Source: Margaritifera margaritifera
Taxonomy: Eukaryota; Mollusca; Bivalvia; Unionida; Margaritiferidae
DNA length: 64,000 nucleotides
Assembly: GCA_029931535.1 (NCBI GenBank)
Contig: JAQPZY010001560.1
Coordinates: forward strand, 3,224,001 to 3,288,000
Direction of reading: 5' to 3'
Position numbers and translations under genes: made by a program. This document shows, one piece after another, positions 1 to 11,407 of this stretch; within the stretch, counting starts at the first letter, position 1, and each line of letters starts with the position of its first letter. The notes under the pieces are model-generated. The model was not told where the DNA came from. It ran no database searches and saw only the letters and a program-made list of their open reading frames with translations.

Positions 1-493
1 CATCAAAATTTACAGGACCTATAATATATTTGTGTATCACAATTACAAATCAAGTTAAAATATTGCAAGGTCAGTCAGTCTTTGAAGACAATTAGCAAGC
101 ACTAAATAAATGATTAAATGTCTTAAATAATGGCACAAGACTATCTTGTATTGAATTCAAAAGTTGTCCGATAGGTGATGTAAATAATTAATGAGTTGAA
201 AACTGCTTTGTCGGTATCTATATAATGCTTATTAATTTTTTGCAACTTAGGAAAGGATAAAAGTATCGTCAATCTTATTTGAGTTGAAGATTTCAATTTA
301 AGAAAATAAAATGATGATTTATTGATTTTGAACATCAAATATGATAACCTGCAATCATTTACAAAAGATGCAGATTTACATATTACCTTTAATGATGATG
401 ACGTAGAGATACGTAGTATTAATGTATCAAAAACCTGATAGCTAAAAATGGTTATGACAGAACAGTATGGATAAGAAGTATATTACGTAGCTG
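1..493. other. AT-rich non-coding DNA
   Basis: No open frame with recognisable protein content, no RNA gene and no repeat structure was seen here. The short open frames have biased low-information composition. Confidence 0.6.
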
Positions 494-514
494 ATACATA
501 CATACATACATACA

Positions 515-545
<31 letters not shown>

Positions 546-746
546 GTACATGCATGCATGCATACATACATACATACATACATACATACATACATACATA
601 CATACATACATACATACATACATACATACATACATACATACATACATAGATGCATACATACATACATGCATACATACATACATACATACATACATACATA
701 CATACATACATACATACATACATACATACATACATACATACATACA

Positions 747-779
<33 letters not shown>
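494..779. repeat. (TACA)n microsatellite
   Basis: About 285 bp of near-perfect TACA tetranucleotide repeat, with a few variants (TGCA, TAGA) near 550-560, 649 and 667. All long open frames over it, on both strands, are artefacts of the repeat (alternating Met-Tyr-Val-Cys or Ile-His-Thr-Tyr). Confidence 0.97.
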
Positions 780-780
<1 letters not shown>

Positions 781-1350
781 GGCCCATTGGTATACTCAGC
801 AAAAATACAAATAAATCCATTACGCTATCATATTGAAAAGATCATATTTTACATTTGTTTCTCAAAATTATATGAATACACCCTTCGTGCTTGTTTACTC
901 TATAACTGGAAGAGGTATTCTTGAAAGCATTGGGACATTAATTGATAAGGTGTAATAAGAGGGTATTCACGCGCATCAGGTACATCGTAACTTGTCGTGT
1001 CCTAAAAGAAATATCTCACTGTCTTGGATAGATCGAAACAGACGTTTGGAGATATAAATAATATATTTCATTCTCTAACCGTTGTGACCCAAATCCCTGC
1101 AGATCCTCTCAGACAATTATGTATATCTGCCTTACATCAAAAGAATTTAAATTTCGTCGAAGAAGTCGTTCAATAGTTTCCAGCCTTACAATTGTCCTGA
1201 ACAAACTTTGTCACTGACATTTGCATCTCAGATTGAAAACAACAAAGAAACAAAAAGTTAGTTTCATTTTCCTGCCCATTTTTTTTTTTCATCAATGAAC
1301 CATTTTGAAATCGAGCGATTGACTAATCACCGTAAGGCCACTTGAGAGTA

Positions 1351-1375
1351 TATATCATGTTGCAAACATGATATA
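1351..1375. repeat. Perfect 11-bp hairpin with 3-base loop
   Basis: TATATCATGTT is followed by GCA and then its exact reverse complement. It lies about 90 bp left of a larger fold-back element and could be an end of that element or an isolated palindrome. Confidence 0.6.
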
Positions 1376-1464
1376 AGTAGTAATGGGGTTTTTTGCTTTT
1401 GATTTATTGTGCCAATGTTAGTACGAACGTCATTTCCAACGTCAGCCGAACGTAGCTAAATGAG

Positions 1465-1646
1465 GTTGGCACAACGTCAGCTTGCTCACTTACCTTCTGT
1501 TAAGCCAACGTGTCTGGCCGAACGGTGTACATTGCTGAACAAACATCGGTCCAACATCACAATTTTATGATGACCCGTCGGGTCAAAGTTGTCCCGACAC
1601 GTTGGCTCAGTAAGATGGCCATTGAGCAAACTGACATTGGGCGAGC
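1465..1646. repeat. Fold-back (MITE-like) element with CCAACGT motifs
   Basis: Arms at 1465-1523 and 1588-1646 are imperfect reverse complements of about 58 bp. Both carry a GCCAACGTGTC core and a GTCAG(C/T)TTGCTCA block. The spacer holds a small perfect hairpin, TGACCC-GTC-GGGTCA, at about 1570-1584. Related CAACGT motifs continue left to about 1430. No transposase is present. The structure fits a non-autonomous fold-back or MITE family, but I did not find a target-site duplication. Confidence 0.55.
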
Positions 1647-1649
1647 ATC

Positions 1650-2734
1650 ATATAGCAGACGTTAGAGACTTAGAGGTTATCTACGTTTTTTGAATAGGTA
1701 TAAGGAAATATTTTATGAGTGAAGTGGAAAGATTGTCTTGTCGCGAGTGACGAAGCCACGACTGACAATACAAAATGTTTTCAGACCACGAGTGAAATAT
1801 TTCCCTATATCTACTAAAAAAAACGTAGAAATTCTTTTTATTATATATTTTGAAATGCAAAAAAACCCTTCGATTTGCATGGATTTGTTTCTCCATTCTG
1901 TGTCAGTGAGAATAACGGCTGCATTACCACATCGATAAAAAGAAGTTCCACATTTTTGCAATAATTTTAGGACAATGACTTCTGATAAATATATTGTGCA
2001 TATAATGCTTCAAATTGTGTATTTTGTCAAATTAGTGAATGTTTTCGTGGGAAAATTAAGAGATTGTTTTATTTTCTTTAACACTTTTCTTGCGCGGATT
2101 GATACAGGGAACATTGCTGGGGTGGAGATCCTGTAGTAACATGATAGAACGGTCCAACAGACTTTAGAGCGTAACATCATTAAACAACAGATTTTAATGA
2201 TTGTGAGTTTACTTGTAAGGTTTTTGTTTGTTGCTGCAATTCGTGTTTATATTTGTATTCAGACGTGAATTTTGTGTTGGCAAGCTTGCAGTCTACTTCG
2301 GTAACAGACGCAGCACCAAAATTTCGATTGTCGCTTAATTTCGGGTTTTAGTCGACACTAATCAATGCCTGATTTCTCCATCGTTTTCTGACATGATTAT
2401 GATTGTGATAACAGTTAAAATCGCTACTTAAACAATTGTATTACTATATGTAATCAAGAGTTTTTCTTAAAAGCGTGTACCATTGTCGTAGAGAGGTACA
2501 CGATACTGTCTGGGTGACACAGAATATCGAATAGCAACAGGTCATGTAAGTTCAGTCACTGACAATTTGCATGATTCATATGGAAAACTAATCATACAAA
2601 AGTTAATACTTGAAGCCTGGTTTTTGTCGTTAGGGGTTAATTTTTATGCATTCTTGACGGCGCCTTTTCATTGATTACATAAATGTACACTAGAGGGTCA
2701 ATAGTCATTGCATATTTTAAGATCTATTCATCCT

Positions 2735-2735
<1 letters not shown>
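1650..2735. other. Unannotated AT-rich interval
   Basis: Short frames of 60-80 residues at about 1680-1960 overlap on opposite strands and match nothing I know. I see no gene, RNA or clear repeat. Confidence 0.5.

Positions 2736-2737
<2 letters not shown>

Positions 2738-2793
<56 letters not shown>
2738..2793. repeat. (GA)n microsatellite
   Basis: Uninterrupted GA dinucleotide tract of about 56 bp. Confidence 0.97.
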
Positions 2794-2797
<4 letters not shown>

Positions 2798-2909
2798 GGA
2801 AAAGAAGAAGGTACAATAAAATATGCCTAAATATGGAAATACTGGTCTCAAGAGCATAGATAAGAGCAGATATACTTCCTAAATGGAAAAAGAAAGTAGT
2901 TCCTAAATT

Positions 2910-2958
2910 GATATCGCCACCGTGGCGATAACGGTGGTATCGCCATAGTGGCGATATC
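2910..2958. repeat. Nested palindrome built on TATCGCCA
   Basis: The 49-bp block has outer arms GATATCGCCAC and GTGGCGATATC. Each half is itself a palindrome: TATCGCCAC-C-GTGGCGATA at 2912-2930 and TATCGCCA-TAG-TGGCGATA at 2938-2956. The same octamer thus occurs four times in alternating orientation. This could be a cruciform-forming site or a relic of a small inverted-repeat element. Confidence 0.75.
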
Positions 2959-3484
2959 ATTTTTCTCCTACTGACGTCAGTCAATATCTCATTATAAAAT
3001 ATATAATAAATATTGGTATCTATTGGGCCTACGCTGAATCGATGTGTGTAATGTTCTAAATAACGACTCTATCCCGATTCATTTAATCCTAAAAAGAAAC
3101 ATCAATTAAGTAACAGATAGTTAATCTTAATCTAATTACAAAACTATTATATAAACGGTCAAAGATAAGCACTCCGGCCATGCCATGCTAGAAATAAACC
3201 ATGCCGTATATATGGTTTCCACGAACATCTGTCAGTTTCTGTGCCGAATATGATTCGCAAATATATGCAAATATAAAAACCTAAATTCATTAAACCACAT
3301 TTGGTTACATGATACAATATAAAGAATATTCCAATAACTGTTGAGTAACCCCGCCCCCCCCCCAAAAAAAAAAAACAAAAAACAAAAAACAGTTCAAACA
3401 AGTACTCTGCTTCACGTAAGGGTTCTTCAGATCTAGTTTCAAGGGGCGTCACGTGATTTATTTTATTGGTAGAAAATAATAAAA
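2959..3484. other. Unannotated interval with C/A homopolymers
   Basis: Mostly AT-rich. A run of C followed by A-rich low-complexity sequence lies at about 3352-3390. No gene is supported. Confidence 0.5.
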
Positions 3485-3715
3485 TTGGAAGAACTTGGCC
3501 CAATGTTAGGCCAACACATATACCCCAACGTCAGCATTACAACCACAGAACAACGTTGGCCCATTCGGCAATTGATGAATGGTCCGACGTCGACCCAAGG
3601 TATTATACTCAACACTTACCATGCTATTGTCTGCCACGCTATTGTCTACCATGCTATTGTCTGCCATGCAATTGTCTGCCAAGGCTGGACCAACTTGGGT
3701 TTGCGATCTAGGTTA
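3485..3715. repeat. CCAACGT-type repeat with inner 16-bp tandem
   Basis: The left end has TTGGCCCAATGTTAGGCCAA and the right end GGACCAACTTGGG, with CAACGTTGGCCCA between, the same motif vocabulary as the fold-back element at 1465-1646. From about 3618 to 3682 there are four copies of a 16-bp unit based on CCATGCTATTGTCTG. The overlapping open frames are low-complexity products of this structure. Confidence 0.5.
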
Positions 3716-3987
3716 GTCGTTTCCATTTCTGTAATTTCCATAAGACCTCTATTTCATAATCTATCCCAAATTCTCTATACTATAATAGGCGAACTTTTGA
3801 ATTTCTCCTTATGTTTCTATTATATTCAGGGAATCCTCCTTGGTAAGCGTGATTCCATCAATCTTCTTAACCGGCATTGATATCTTCTTTTTGCACTCGC
3901 TTATTATTTTTTTGTTTTTTGTTTCAGGACGGACAAGTGTCCCCTGCCGACCCAGTGCTAGAGTATAGGTAATGGACAGTTAAATGC

Positions 3988-4086
3988 AAGGCCGTCACGG
4001 GAGGTATGGCCAGCACGGCCTTAGCCGGAGCAAATTCTGAAACATAAATGCAAGACCGTTACCGCCAAATTTCTTTTGGTACGGTC
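3988..4086. repeat. Twin hairpins, direct duplicates
   Basis: Two successive modules start with the same AAATGCAAG(G/A)CCGT. The first forms AAGGCCGT...ACGGCCTT (3988-4022, 8 bp exact). The second forms GACCGTTACC...GGTACGGTC (4054-4086, one bulge). Confidence 0.5.
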
Positions 4087-5195
4087 ATTCCCTATCTACA
4101 GTGGTCTGTAAAGGTGAAATGTTTATGTGGTAAATAATAAAGAACCAACTATTTAGCCCTCTGCAGAATTGCGTGTTCTTGATGTGCGTGACTTCGAGGT
4201 TCTTTACTTAGAAGCTGTATAATTTTCTATATATTTAAATGTATACATTAAAATCCAAATGTTGGTACAGTGGAGAGCTTGAAATGTTTACATTCCGATG
4301 TGTAGAAAACTACCCTGCTTAAATAAGGAAGTCTTGGAAAAGAAGGATCTTTTCAGTCCGCAGTAAGCTGGGAGCTATACCTTAATATGCGTACCCGAAT
4401 AAGTAAAAAAAGGAAACAAAAAGCAGAATTAAGAAAAACAAAAAACAATGCCATAGATTAATTATTACATGAGAATGTATGTGGAAAGAAAGGCACAATT
4501 CTGTTTCATTGTGCCACCATCGGATGATAAGAGGTGGATCTATTGGATTCTTTATTATGAACTAAGACAAATCCTGGAAAAGCTGTACCTTAGAAATAGT
4601 CGGTAGAAAAGTGCTGCAAATCACCCATTTTTGACTACGCGTCTGTTTTTTGTATTTATTTATTTTTTATTATCAAGAAATTAATATATGCTGAGTTATG
4701 AAGTACAAAAAGTTGTTATTTAAACCATCAAAAATAATTAAGTGGCCTGAACTCTCGATCTCTCGCTCAAAATACTTTTGTCTTGAAATTACGCCCATAC
4801 ATCAAAACTAGTAATGCTTTGAAAAAATCTCAAGGTCATGATAAAAATGTAAAAAAAATATAATCACAAACTTCTTTGAATCTTACTTGAAACTAATGAC
4901 GACACTGTTTTTTAATATAGCCTTATTTTACAATCACGTTTAACCACACTAATAGGTAGTGTACAACCAAACTTTTGGGGAGAGATTCCAGTGTATGACG
5001 GCAACGGCTCAAAGATTCAATATGGCACTTTCATACATTCAATAAAATAGCTTAACTTTTTGTCATTTAATATTTTCGTGACAAATAACATAAAGTAATA
5101 TGGTATTGTATTTTCATTGCAATGTAGCAGAAAATCTTTAAAGCAACTTTGTATCCGTGCCAGCTGTGTTCACTTAAATGATAATCCAATATATT
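4087..5195. other. Unannotated AT-rich interval
   Basis: I found no coding signal, RNA gene or repeat in this stretch. Confidence 0.5.
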
Positions 5196-5201
5196 CCAAT
5201 A

Positions 5202-5202
<1 letters not shown>

Positions 5203-5296
<94 letters not shown>
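5203..5296. repeat. (CTAT)n followed by (TA)n microsatellite
   Basis: About 12 CTAT units pass directly into about 24 TA units. Confidence 0.97.
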
Positions 5297-5297
<1 letters not shown>

Positions 5298-5394
5298 GTA
5301 TACACTAATAATGCGTACATAATATTAGCTATATAATGCTGCGGAAATGGAACCAAGTGCATTTAACAAGGACTCATATAGGCAGCCGACCTGG

Positions 5395-5466
5395 ACTCGT
5401 CTGGGCGGGTGTCGAATCAACACCCTTGGAGTCCAACGCTCTACCAAATAAACTACCGCTGCTCCA
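5395..5466 (-). repeat. tRNA-derived SINE-like relic
   Basis: On the minus strand a 73-nt tRNA-like segment has an A-box-like GGTAGAGCGTTGG and a T-arm GGTGT-TGATTCG-ACACC with a B-box-like core. The anticodon arm is imperfect and the variable region is missing, so it is not a usable tRNA. It is probably the head of a tRNA-derived SINE or a tRNA pseudogene. Confidence 0.55.
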
Positions 5467-5669
5467 CGTACAGACATGGGTAACAGTCTACGTCTGCGGC
5501 AAAATAGTACCATGAATGTATGTTGGTCAGATAAATTGTCTGTTAAAAGGACTAAAGCAAATGGATAGATAGCTACAATTAACTATGAGACAAACTGCTT
5601 GTTGGCTAAACTAAACAATGACTATGCATGTACGTCACAGGCGTCACAGGCGTGTTGTGCTTTTGTCAT

Positions 5670-5670
<1 letters not shown>

Positions 5671-5703
<33 letters not shown>
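5671..5703. repeat. (ATC)n microsatellite
   Basis: About 11 ATC triplets, followed by a degenerate AGT-rich stretch. Confidence 0.93.
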
Positions 5704-5704
<1 letters not shown>

Positions 5705-6200
5705 GTAGTAGTGGTAGAAGCAGTAAGCAGTAGTAGCAGCAAATTGAAGTGCACCGCAAGCTATATCCTCATGAAAAGACTATTTTAAACAATCACATTA
5801 GTAAGCAAAGCGCTTCTGCAGAAAGCAAACTTGAACTTGGTGATAAATAATAATTTTATTATAATTTGTATATACCAACGGCATTATCATTCAATGCTCG
5901 ACTATTGCAATTATCATTTCCCAATTTAAAAGAATAACAGTAAGAGACCGTGTACTGCCTGAAAAAGATATTATTTTTGTGTTAATTGCCAATTATGCTA
6001 TACTATACACAGCACACACAACGGAAAGTAAATCGTTCCTTTTAACTTCATATGATCATTTTACCATGTTGAAAAAGGAACATAAATAAAAGGAGTGGCG
6101 AGAGAATAATATATAAGGAAGATTTATTAGAGGTTAAAAGGTACATTGTGATACTGTTAATTATGTGTCTATTACTGTATACTAATAACCCACGAAAAAG

Positions 6201-6205
6201 AGAGA

Positions 6206-6248
<43 letters not shown>
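6201..6248. repeat. (GA)n microsatellite
   Basis: GA dinucleotide tract, extended to about 6275 by impure GGA/GA repeats. Confidence 0.95.
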
Positions 6249-6251
<3 letters not shown>

Positions 6252-6429
6252 AGGAGGAGGATGGAGAGAGAGAAAAAGAGCGGCAAGAGAATAAAGATAA
6301 TTTGTGATGCTTTCAATGATCTATTCGATTTTTGTTTTGATTTTATTGGTTTTAACGTCACTTAAAACACATTATATGCTGTTATGACCAGGATAGTTAT
6401 ACACCTTTCCCAAGGATACACTTAAGAAG

Positions 6430-6502
6430 TCGACCCTAGCTGGATTCGAACCTGCGGCCCTTGCATTACAAGTCCTACGCTCTACCAACTTAGCTATATT
6501 GG
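6430..6502 (-). repeat. tRNA-Thr-like SINE head or tRNA pseudogene
   Basis: The minus strand reads as a tRNA: D-arm AGCT-AAGTTGGTAG-AGCG, anticodon loop CTTGTAA (TGT, Thr), and a GGTTCGAATCC B box. The anticodon stem TAGGA/TGCAA does not pair and the T-stem has a mismatch, so a functional tRNA is unlikely. Intact A and B boxes suggest derivation from a Pol III SINE. Confidence 0.6.
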
Positions 6503-6556
6503 TTTCCTTAATAATAAATACACATCTAAACGTTCATAACTGCATAACTGGCCATA

Positions 6557-6558
<2 letters not shown>

Positions 6559-6622
<64 letters not shown>
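6559..6622. repeat. (GA)n microsatellite
   Basis: About 64 bp of GA repeat. Confidence 0.97.
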
Positions 6623-6624
<2 letters not shown>

Positions 6625-7334
6625 AGAAGGGAATTACACTTTGGGGGCCGAAAAGAATTAGTGTGAACACGAAAAGACGGTTTCTTCCCTCCTTTTATTC
6701 TTTTAATTACTGAGCATAGAAATCACCTTAATATTTGTTAGAAACCCAACCTGAACCGACAAATGTAATAATCCATTAATATATGTCCGAATACATATAC
6801 TCCAAATATATGTTACGTTGAGTATAACAATCTAAGTCGTGACCTTAGGACCAAATGTGTTTTAGCAAAATTCTAATAATTGCAACCGTGTTGGATTGGA
6901 TGTCTAGTCAACAACATGTCACACAGATCAACAACGTGTCGTAAGTGTGTTTGGCTTCAGCACCCTGTTGATAAAACCATTAATTAAAATGCAATCGTAA
7001 GCTTATTAAGATGGCAGCATGCTCAGTGTCGGAACAGAGCCATTTGGAACAACTCCATATTGTAAGAAGTATTTTAATTAAAACAAAAAATCTCAGTAAT
7101 TTATTTAGAAGTAGTAATACAAAAGCTTTGAAGGTGGGCCCATATTGAATGCTTGAGGGGAACCAGTTTCATTTAGGATCGACAACCAAGCTTTCCTTCT
7201 GTATTTCCTTTATTCTTATTAGTCGGCGGGATGAATTCTTTAGAATTACTCTGCCAATAAAATGCCAACAAAGACCCGCGAGGATATTCATATTTTTCGA
7301 CTGTCATTTATAATAATAATAATAATATTAATAA

Positions 7335-7716
7335 TGTGCATGCTTTCTCCGTAAGTATAGAGTACGTATACAGATTGCAGACTCGATAAAGTGCAAATGG
7401 GAGAGAGAATTTAAACAATGTCGTAACCTTGTTTCAGAAGGATGACGAATTATAACACTCTTCCGTTGTCTTTTCTTCCTTCTTCCATTGATATTTATTG
7501 CTGTTAACATAATGATACGTTTCGGTGATTTATTGTGAAATTTGACAGGCAAATAGAAATACAAATTGTAATAATTTTCTACTTTGGATCGATGGGCTCA
7601 TATACAATCGCCAGAAACTTGCTTCAAATGATAAGGGACCTAAATCATTTGGTGTTTAAACTGATTGTATATAATTTAGTAATGTACTTGTGCATGCTTT
7701 CCCCGTAAGTATAGGG
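7335..7716. repeat. Spaced direct repeat of about 26 bp
   Basis: GTGCATGCTTTCTCCGTAAG at 7335 recurs with one change at about 7690, each followed by TATAG(A/G)G. The copies are about 355 bp apart. Nothing else marks the ends as LTRs. Confidence 0.4.
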
Positions 7717-7899
7717 CTCGACACAAGTGGGTATGTGAGAAAGCTTTTTTTTTGTTTTTCATAAAAGTTTACTCACGAATATATATAGAAGGTAAAATGA
7801 TTCAATAGCACCTACGGCGAACACACACATGTTCAACTACTGCTACACAAAATAACCAGCAAACGGGTAAGGTATATATAAATGAAACATATATACAAG

Positions 7900-8450
7900 A
7901 GTGTCAACAAACGTAAACAGGTAATGTAAATTAACATGAATGCAATGGGAGAAATACGGTTAGCACGTGCAGCTCAGGCTATTCCTGTAGCTGACTTGCA
8001 TACAGGTAGATGAAAGTATAAAACGTGCAGGAAATATGTGGAATTGCGTGAAGGGAATAACATAATACAACGACAGAATACAAAGTAGAAAGGAAGCAAC
8101 AAAATTCAAAGATTGTGTATCAAGAAAATGATGCAATAAAAACTCTGGATTATACTGCTCAAAGGTAAGACAATTTTTCTTATAATTATGACATTTGGGT
8201 GTGGTAGTATATATATATATACGTGTTCAAAAGGTGGCAAATAACAAAAGTAGTAAAAGATGATATATGGAAGAAAGTGAATACATAAATGTCAGTTATA
8301 AACGGTAACGAACAAAAGCAGTGAAACATTATAACGGCAAAAACCCCATATGTACACTGGTGTCAATAATATGAGACGTGATAAAAATTACGGTTAGCAC
8401 GTGTAGTCCAGGCTAATCCTGAGCTGACGTGTAAATAGCTGAAATAAGGT
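7900..8450. repeat. Diverged local duplication
   Basis: A segment around CGGTTAGCACGTG(C/T)AG(C/T)(T/C)CAGGCTA occurs at about 7958-8000 and again at about 8392-8430. Similar flanks include ATATACAAGAGTGTCAA and GTACACTGGTGTCAA. This looks like an old tandem duplication of about 430 bp. Confidence 0.45.
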
Positions 8451-10338
8451 ATACATTTGTGTAAAGGGGTGATATAATGTGAACTGGGTCAGAAGTAAGT
8501 ACATTTGTAATGACACGGATATACAGAAGATATGACATGTGAGATATACTGGGACAGGTGGTTATTTGTTGCTGAATTTTGAGTTATTGATTGCTAATAT
8601 CAAAGACTAATTCGAAATTATATAAAGAGTAAAATAATCCTGCTAGACGCCATTTATCAATAAAGTGCACAAGGTTCAATCCAGAGAAGTCAGCTCTGAT
8701 TTTACATTTTAATCGTAATAGAAAGAAGGATAAGAGCGTATTACTTCTTACTACGTCTTTATGATAATATGCACGAATACGTTTTATCCATATGGCATAT
8801 TTATATTCAGCATTTAATTAGAGGCATAGGTCCGCGAATTTGGGTTCCTTCGGAAAAAGACCGAATTTCAGGAAAGTGTAGGAGGTATTGAAAGAGTTTC
8901 CAGATAGTTTCTTCAAGCATTTAATTATTAAATGTTGTAAAGTATTGACAAATTTACATTCGAAAAATAGATGATCTATGGTTTATATACCACCACAAAA
9001 GGTGCATAATTTGGATTTAGACATTTTCTTTTAGAAACATGCTATAATTTACAGGTAAAATGTGGATAGTTTTAAAACACACATCCCTAGTTGCGGGGTC
9101 TATGAATTTATTACTTAGATTTTTCCAAACATCTGGGAAATTTAAATCATATTTGTTTGTGAACTTTCGGTTCTAAAAGAAAATTTTGAACTTGTCGACG
9201 ATAGATAATTTTAGTGAGGATTTGACCAAAAATGAAATCAGGATTATTTTCGTGAAAGACTTTAAAACTTGTTACGCAATTTCTATAAAATTGGGGTACA
9301 TATAGGGTACGAGTGTACTTATTTAGGCCTAAATTGGGGTTGAAAGATCTTAATTGCAATCCAATCCAATACTTTGCAAATAATTTCCATTTGGATGAAT
9401 ATTCATCATCGAGTAACTTTTTTATATGTTGGATACGTAAAGCTTGTATTTTACATTCCAACTGAGTAATGTTTAGACCACCGTCTTTAAGAGAGTTAAC
9501 ACATATAGCTCTAGCTAAAGGTTCGAATTTTGAATTCCACATAAATGTAAATATATTTATGTTGATGAGAGTAATATAATGTTTTGGAAGATCAATCACG
9601 GTTGCAGAGTACTAAATTGTACTACAGGATAGAAAATTAATAATATGTGATTTTGAAACTAGGGATAATTTTCTGCTTTTCCATAATAATAGTGTTTGTG
9701 TAAATGTATTAAAATTATTATTTTTTGTCTATCAATCCAAGAGATGCCAAAGGGATGATCACTGCGGGTATGCCATTTTCCCATGAACATACCGTTACAT
9801 TTACTGTAATTTATATTCACACCCGAGGCACGCTCATACACGAGAGACCAAAATAGATACCGTTTAATAGATTCGTCCGTGCAACAGAAACCTGTACTAT
9901 CGTCCGCGTATAGGGAGATCTTAAAGGCCTCTGTTGCACCGTGGACATGGATGCCAATAATTGCTTGATCATTTCGAAGTTTTGCAGCAAAAGGTTCATA
10001 GACTATTACATATAGAAGGGGGGAAAGACTGCAACCTTGACTGACTCCTCTTGAGATGGAAAAGGATTTGGAAATAAAGTTATTTAGTAAAACTGAGGAG
10101 CTTATATCAGTATGCAAAAAATTGATATCCGTTTAGTAAAGTCTGGGTGAAATCTGAAAGATTCTAAAGTTTTTTGGATGAATTTATAATTAACTCTGTC
10201 AAATGCTTTTTCTTGATCTAAACATATGAATGCGCAAGATAGTTTTTTTTATTGTTCTACAAAATCACTGATATTTCGGATTAAATGACCATTATCAGAA
10301 ATGGAAATACCTTTTTACTACACGTTTGATCCATGTGT

Positions 10339-10607
10339 ATAATTTTGGACATAACATTACCTAGTCTGTTGGTAATAATGTTGGATATAACATTACCTAG
10401 TCTGTTGGTAATAATTTTGGACATAACATTACCTAGTCTGTTGGTAATAATTTTGGATATAACATTACCTAGTCTGTTGATAATAATTTTGGATATAACA
10501 TTACCTAGTCTGTTGGTAATAATTTTGGACATAACATTACCTAGTCTGTTGGTAATAATTTTGGACATAACATTACCTAGTCTGTTGGTAATAATTTTGG
10601 ATAAGAT
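10339..10607 (-). repeat. 36-bp tandem repeat inside the LINE RT
   Basis: Seven copies of a 36-bp unit encode a 12-residue block (SKIITNRLGNVM and close variants) in frame on the minus strand. In an ordinary L1-type RT this block occurs once, just before the HEDQTGF-like region, seen here as HMDQTC. Copies differ by one or two bases (ATG/ATA, GGT/GAT). Confidence 0.93.
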
Positions 10608-11205
10608 TTTGTAATCCAAATTTAAAAGGGAGATAGGTCTCCAATTTTTCATATTATTTGAATTTGGGGGGTCCTTACATAATAGCGTGATATATGATAA
10701 TTTTTGAGAATCAGACAAAGTGTTTGATTCAAAAATCAAATTGTGTAACTGAACAAGAGTGTCACCTAAAATGTTAAAGAACGCGGCATAAAACTCTTTA
10801 GTTACCCCATAGGGTCCTGGGGATTTATTAGGATCCATCATAGTGATTGATTTTTTAATTTCGTCTTTAGTTGTAAGTCCAATAAGAAAGTAATTATCCT
10901 CTTCGGTTAGCTGAGGTAAACCACTTAAAAATTCATCGCGTAAATTCTCGTCAATTTCTTCTGCTGTAAATAGGTCCGAATAGAATGTTTAAAAACAGTG
11001 TAAAATGTCGGGACTGGAGTTGTATATCACGTTATTATGCTGAATCTCGTTAAGAATTTTCTAGGAACCCTCATTATTTTTTAACTGAAAAAAGAATTGG
11101 CTCGGGCGTTCATTGTTGTCTAATAGGTTTGCTTTGTGCCGAATTACTGAACCTTTATACATATCAGATTGTAATTCTTTAATGGTTCCTCTTTATTATA
11201 TTTTA

Positions 11206-11407
11206 CGAATGACAAAATAGTTTGATCATTCGTAACTTCTCGGTTCATCCTTGTTTCGTAAATATCCGAAGTGGTCCGAATGGCAGCTATCGACATACAT
11301 TCGGGGTATGATCGGTAGGATTAACCTCGAAGTTGCGAATGACAATCGGAACATCGTCGGCCTTTTGCGTCAAGTCGAGAAAGAAACCTCGGATGTTATT
11401 ATGGTAT
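11206..11407 (+). repeat. Orphan fragment of the 3.56-kb satellite inside the LINE
   Basis: This segment matches satellite copy U0 at about 14,836-15,037, from ACGAATGACAAAATAGTTTG to GAAACCTCGGATGTTATT. It shares the CGTCGGCCTTTTGCGTC variant with U0 rather than the ATCGGCCTTTTGCATC variant of the younger copies. It separates the endonuclease and RT linker of the LINE relic, so a satellite piece entered the LINE or both took part in a rearrangement. Confidence 0.85.

Noticed and set aside
442..924. Long open frames over the TACA tract on both strands
   Set aside because: A tetranucleotide repeat without stops keeps all frames open; the products are pure repeats.
5395..6502. Functional tRNA genes
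   Set aside because: Anticodon stems are mispaired and parts are missing; A and B boxes alone fit SINE relics.
7335..7716. LTR retrotransposon ends
   Set aside because: The repeat is only about 26 bp, lacks TG/CA borders and a primer-binding site, and encloses no coding sequence.
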